Source of the DNA: Trifolium pratense
Taxonomy: Eukaryota; Streptophyta; Magnoliopsida; Fabales; Fabaceae
Direction of reading: 5' to 3'
Assembly: GCF_020283565.1 (NCBI RefSeq)
Contig: NC_060063.1
Location: forward strand, 45,778,856 to 45,842,855
DNA length: 64,000 bases
The first letter of the stretch is position 1. Each line of letters begins with the position of its first letter. The notes beneath the pieces are model-generated. The model searched no databases. It was given only the letters and a program-made list of their open reading frames with translations, and was not told the DNA's origin. Made by a program: the position numbers and the translations under genes. This document shows positions 59,101 through 64,000 of the stretch, one piece after another.

Positions 59101-61762
59101 GAACACATGATAAGTTATTTCCATAAGTCATCACCATCTAGTTAGTTCCATAAGCTCTTCTAAACACACTCATAATACAAATCTACATGAGACACTTTAC
59201 CAATATTGTATCAACTTCTGGGAGAAACTCCACTTGATGTGTCACAAGAATGATTGTTTTCTCTCTTAGAGCAGTCATAATGCAGTCCTGTAATTTTGTA
59301 GATTCATTTAGTTTGATGCACCAAGATGAGGACAATAGATGATTAAAATGATAAAAGTCATATCTCCTTACCTTGAACAGAATAGCAGCAGTGTGCGCGT
59401 CGACTGCACTGAAAGGGTCGTCGAGGAGATAGATATCAGCATCTTTGTAGACTGCTCGAGCTAGTTGAATTCTTTGCTTTTGTCCTCCACTTAGGTTAAT
59501 CCCTCTCTGACCTATTTCTGTAAGATCCCCGTGACTAAAATCATTGATATCCTCATCCAAGGCACACACTTTAATAGCATTCTCGTATCTTTTTTTGTTC
59601 ATTGGCTTGCCAAAGAGTATATTATCTCGAACTGTTCCACTTTGTATCCAAGAAGATTGAGAAACATAGGCAAGGGTGCCACCTACATTAACCTGTTTTC
59701 CATTATAGTAAAATATCACGAGGTGAAAATTTTGAAGATACTAACACTATGTTTTTATTCATATGAACTTGGCATGATAAAAATCTAAATTTGTTTTATT
59801 AGTAACTTACAGTTCCTTGAATCTTGGGAATCTCTCCAAGTATTGCATACAAAAGAGATGATTTTCCAGCTCCAACTGGTCCACAAACTGCTATTTTCTG
59901 TCCCCATTTGATTTCTAAATTAACATCTGTTAAAGCTGGGGACACAGATTCATGATCCCAAGTGAAGTTGCCAGCTAGAATTACCACAGCATTAGCTGAA
60001 CATTGCTTTAGGTTTTTTTCACTTTTGTCATCATTTTTTAGTTCTTCATCAAGCAAAAATTTATTAAGACGATCAAAGGAAACCTTAACTTGAATCATAA
60101 TGGATAGAGCCTCTGGGATCATTTTAACTGGATCCCCCATGTTCTTCAATGTTGCAAGAACTGTGAAAATGGTTTCAGCATTCAATGGTGCACTCTTGGA
60201 AACGGCACATCCAATGAAAACAACAGCAGATATAACTGTAGGAGACAACCAAAAAAGAAATGAACTAGAAGCTTTCAGGATCTGCGCTTTAGACAACCAC
60301 ACGAACTCTTTATCGCGTAACGACTCGACTAAGTTCTTAAATTTTTCTTCCCATGATTGTAACTTAATGATCTTCATACTATTTAGAATTTCTGAAGTTG
60401 ATCGAAGACGTTCGTCCTGTGCAGTCATAAACTGTGACTGACAATTTTGTAGGATCCTTGCAAACGGTACATTGAGAAGTCCACATATAAGAAGAGGGAC
60501 TAAACCAGGAAGAGCACCAATACCAACAACACCAAAAAGGATAGCAATGGACAGAATAAGTTGCAATACAGAAGTCCATGTTATATGAAACCACCATGGG
60601 AATTCTCCCATTTTGTATGCATCAACTGCAATGTAATTCACAATTTCGCCTGCCGAGTGTCTTGTCCTTGCTGAGCTAGAAAGCTTTAGCTGCTTTTGAT
60701 AAATTGCCACCATCAGAGCTGATCTAATTTTCATTCCTGACCTCCTTGAGTTAAAAAACCAATGTCTTTGAGACAAAGACTCTACCAATTTGGCTAGAAT
60801 TAGAAAACCAACTATGGAAAAACCTTGTTTGAGATTAGGCTCAGTTCTTTTTGAGTAGTTAACAAAAGCATAGAGTATTAGAGGTGAAACTACAACAGAA
60901 ATAGTTCTGAGTAGTGCATAGAATGCTATTAATGTGTTTTCTTTCAAGTAAGTTTTAACTACAGACCAAAGAACTAAGCTCTTTGTACTGTTATTAGTCC
61001 TCTCCTTTACAAGGGATTCCCATGCATGTACAAAGTTTTGATAGGCTGTGCTTGCTTCATCTTCAGAAACAAGGGAAGGTATGTCTTCAAGAGCTAGTGG
61101 CTTTGAGTAACCTAAACTGAGTAAAGAGTTAACCCAAGAGAAAATTAACTTGCTAAGAAAAGTAGCATGGGCTAGTCCTGTTTGTTTGGTTTCAATTTTC
61201 TGAGCTAACAGTGGTTCAGACAAACATTCTTGGACACTGTGAGTTCCTAAATAACCAAGATTTTTGAAGGCACATAATAGAAGAAGAAAGTGTACAAGCC
61301 ATATTATGATATCAAAAGTTTCAAAGGCATCATGACCTTTGAACAGAATGTCAATGTTGAGAACTGAAATCAATACACTGGAAGATGCCCACCAGACAGA
61401 GTTTAGTATTTTAGTCCATTTGCCTCTCTGGACAAGCAAAGAAATTGTTAAAGAAATCCAAATGATTCCTTTGATATTGCAAGCTAACCAGCTCAGCTCA
61501 TTAGAGTTATCGGTTTTCTCTATGAGATTCCACAAGCCAGTAACCAAAAAAGTAATGCTAATAAGAGCACAGCAGATTGAAACAAGTTTGAAAATCCAAC
61601 TTCTTGTGTGGCTCCTATTTGCAGAAGTTTTTCTGATTAAACCGATAAACAAAGACGTGTAGTAGGCACAGACAAAAAGTATATTGACCGTGTCTATTGC
61701 GCTCCTTAGAGAACATAATGAAGTGAAATCAAAATCTTTCAGACAAATCAATGAGAAATCAC
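56112..61762 (-). CDS. ABC transporter C family, copy C, first exon not found
   Basis: Exons: 61762-59811, 59692-59372, 59287-59201, 58880-58263, 58154-57990, 57893-57599, 57509-57295, 57212-56907, 56803-56740, 56565-56326, 56242-56112. These give 4,394 nt, or 1,463 codons from the splice acceptor plus stop, all in frame with GT-AG borders. TMD0, TMD1, NBD1 ([17 protein letters not shown]), TMD2 and NBD2 ([20 protein letters not shown]) are complete. Exon 2 starts at the same acceptor (ATGCAG/GTGATTTC) as in copy A. However, no counterpart of the 22-nt exon with ATG is visible within about 450 bases upstream, where the intron homology breaks off. No in-frame ATG exists near the exon start, so the start lies farther upstream, is a new exon, or has been lost. 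Confidence 0.85.
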
Positions 61763-62345
61763 CTGCATATCCATCAAAGAGAAACAAAAAACAATCAATA
61801 TTTAGTTACTTGATCTTAGTAAAATATTTTTTATGGTATCAACTAGGATGATTGTTTCTGCATCTGTTTGTTTGCATCCTCTATGATTTAATCCTTAGAT
61901 TAGAATTGTTTGTTTGCTAAAATAAGCTCTTTTTTTCCTTCATTTTTTCTGCATCCATTTGTTTGCATCCTCTATTATTTTTTAAGCTATTGAGCCACTG
62001 CTTTTATATGATGCAAGACCGTTTTCCAAACGTATTGATAATGGTGAGCAAAGTTTCTTTGTTTTATTCATGGCATCACAATTGTATAGCTACAGCCTAC
62101 AGGACTATAATTTCAATTTTCATATAGCATCCCAAAAGAGCCTCGTAGTGTGTGGTTAAAAAGAAAAGTAACTTAAACACATCTCTGATAAGTGGTGTAG
62201 AAGAAAAAATTATCAACAACAATTTGGGAATGAAAATTTTATTTTCTCATGAAGGCAGTTTGAAAAGTAAAACTTGAAATGATAATAAACATTTGGACTA
62301 TCGATTGGTAACAGCATCCACAATGCGGAGCTTGTGTTATCTGCA
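61763..62345. other. Region upstream of ABCC copy C
   Basis: Homology with intron 1 of copy A ends within about 40 bases of the exon. Two copies of a phrase near catc-atttgtttgcatcctctat (61860-61885 and 61960-61985) suggest a transposon insertion or duplication. The missing first exon of copy C could lie here or beyond, but I could not identify it. Confidence 0.5.
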
Positions 62346-63449
62346 GTATTACTATGAGCTTGTTTTGAAGGTCTTATCACACTAAGATTCACTTCGTAAT
62401 TTTCATCTTCGTCGTCAGAGCTTACATCATCTAAACGAGCAAAACCTCTCTCCAACAATTTTGTGCGGCTTCGCTTCCGTTTGTCAAAGGCAATAAGCTC
62501 TTCAACTTTGTTCTCTTGATATCTGTCGTTTAGCGGTTCCTCTGAGTAATTTTTACCTCCTGAACTGCTCACAGAAAACTTACTCTCTTTTTTTTGTTAT
62601 CACGAACTCAAAGTTTGCCACTTTAAAGACTTTTTGTTACCATACATCTTATTTGCAGCTATGTTTTGCACCATATTTGCTCTAGCAGTCAACAACTTTG
62701 CTTTTGCAGCTGTGGTTTCCTTTCTATTGGTATCTCAATGATGATGTGTGTAATCAAATCGGCAAAAGGTAATAGTTTTTGTTTGAGTTGATTATTGTAA
62801 TATCTTTCCACGATTCAGGAAGATTGTCTATGAGGATCCCATCAACGAACTCATCCGGAAGGGTGATGTTTTCAGTTTTCTAATCTTCCAACAACTTGTG
62901 ATATTCGTTAACGAGGCACATATTAACGAATATCACAAGTTGTTGGAAGATTTGAAAGTTGAAAACATCAACCTTCCGGATCAGTTGGGATCTCATAAAA
63001 AAAAACTTCTTGAATCGTGGAAATATATTACAAAGAATCAACTCAAACACAAACAAACCTTTGGGTGATTTGATTACACACATCATCATTGACGATACCA
63101 ATAGAACCAGAGCTGCAAAAGCAAAGTCGTTGGATGCTGAGAAAATATGATGCAAAACGAGATAAGAGGGACGATAACAAAAAGTCTTTAAGGTGACAGA
63201 CTTTGAGTATGTTGATGAAGTTGAGGCTGTAGATGAAACAGAGAATAAGTTTTTTGTTTTTTGTGAACAGTTCAAGAGAGCAAAGTTGAAGAACTTAATG
63301 CCTTGGGCAAAAGGAAGCAAAGCCGCACAAAATGTTGGGGAGATGTTTTGCTTGTTTAGATGACTTAAGCTTTGACACCGAAGATAAAATAAAAATTAGG
63401 AAGTGAATCTTACTGCGAGAAGACCTTCAAAAAAAGCTCATAGTAATAC
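62346..63449. repeat. Long inverted repeat (palindrome) of retrotransposon gag-like sequence
   Basis: Left arm 62346-62911 and right arm 62923-63449 are inverted copies separated by an 11-base loop (cgaggcacata). The inner 60 bases are almost identical (ttcgttaa / ttaacgaa, then caacttgtgatattcg). The arms diverge outward but remain alignable to gtattactatgagctt / agctcatagtaatac. The plus-strand reading of the right arm includes LPDQ, SWKYITKNQLKHKQ and LITHIIIDDTNR, which resembles the gag region of Ty1/copia elements. The outer part of the left arm reads on the minus strand as a charged, Asp/Glu/Arg-rich stretch I do not recognise. No intact gene is present. Transcription through it would give a hairpin of about 530 bp. 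Confidence 0.85.
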
Positions 63450-64000
63450 AAATCCACTTCCTTCAAGAGAAGACACATCACTAAAAGTACTTGGTTTTAA
63501 TCAAAGTTAGAGGGTCACTTTCCTTCAAATTTTTATTGGAAGGAGTTTGTTCCTTGCATAAAGCAGCAACCTAATTTTTGGCGTATTACGCTAACCCCGT
63601 AGGATTTAACAAGACCCTTTTTGGTGGAACTGAGGATACACAAACAACAAGAAATAATTTTTATGAAAAGGAGGGTACATAATTTGGATATTATTAGCAG
63701 ACCTTCTCTTATAGCCAAAACAAAACAAATATGATTGATTCGTAAAAATTGGAGAACCTGAAAATTTAGTTCTTATGATAATCCACTCAAAAACATGGAT
63801 ATAGGAAACATTACTTGTTATTCAAGAGTAATGAGCATTTTTTGGTTGAGTCAGCAAAGTGATAAGAGTAAGTAACAACAAGTAAACATTAATTACTTAC
63901 TAAGAGATAGATATGCATGCTTTGAGTAATAGTACTCATGACACAAACAAACATATAAGTAGGAAGAATAGTTAACAAATTTAGGAAACAAAGCATGATG
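63450..64000. other. Terminal spacer, no gene seen
   Basis: AT-rich sequence beyond the palindrome, with no coding, RNA or transposon-end signature that I can support. It may be further retrotransposon debris. Confidence 0.45.

Overview
This window is plant nuclear DNA, most likely from a legume. Genes are split by many short GT-AG introns. Intergenic DNA is AT-rich and full of small plant transposons (CACTA, hAT and Mutator-type MITEs, TRIMs, SINEs, LINE pieces, a Helitron-helicase relic). The proteins are plant-specific: a plant METTL14 (MTB), a two-module GTP cyclohydrolase I and ABCC-type transporters. The legume assignment is an inference from overall protein and repeat style; no search was possible.

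Layout, left to right. 0.7-3.3 kb: a non-autonomous CACTA element. 5.2-12.2 kb (minus): an eleven-exon sugar-phosphate/phosphate translocator-like gene with a 13-nt micro-exon; one of its introns carries a foldback Helitron-helicase relic with a hAT MITE nested inside. 14.1-14.9 kb: a candidate Pack-MULE. 15.8-20.7 kb (minus): MTB, the METTL14-like subunit of the mRNA m6A writer. 21.6-27.3 kb (minus): intact ABCC transporter copy A (1,469 aa). 28.4-35.3 kb: transposon-rich spacer. 35.7-39.2 kb (plus): GTP cyclohydrolase I. 39.4-40.5 kb: LINE fragment. 40.9-47.1 kb (minus): ABCC copy B, which has lost TMD0. 48.5-54.0 kb (minus): seven U14 C/D snoRNA genes in a duplicated cluster with a telo-box/site II promoter candidate. 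56.1-61.8 kb (minus): ABCC copy C, full length except that no first exon was found. 62.3-63.4 kb: a long near-perfect palindrome made of retrotransposon gag-like sequence.

The three ABCC genes are a tandem duplication with the same exon plan. Copy B has had its N-terminal domain replaced by LINE-derived sequence, and a relic of the missing TMD0 exon lies inside the U14 cluster about 2 kb upstream. The U14 RNAs are expected to guide 18S rRNA processing and methylation. MTB, GTP cyclohydrolase and the translocator are single-copy housekeeping-type genes with no evident functional link to one another.

The exon models were built by hand from splice sites and homology between copies. The coding lengths of MTB, the translocator, GTP cyclohydrolase, ABCC-A and ABCC-B all sum to exact multiples of three.
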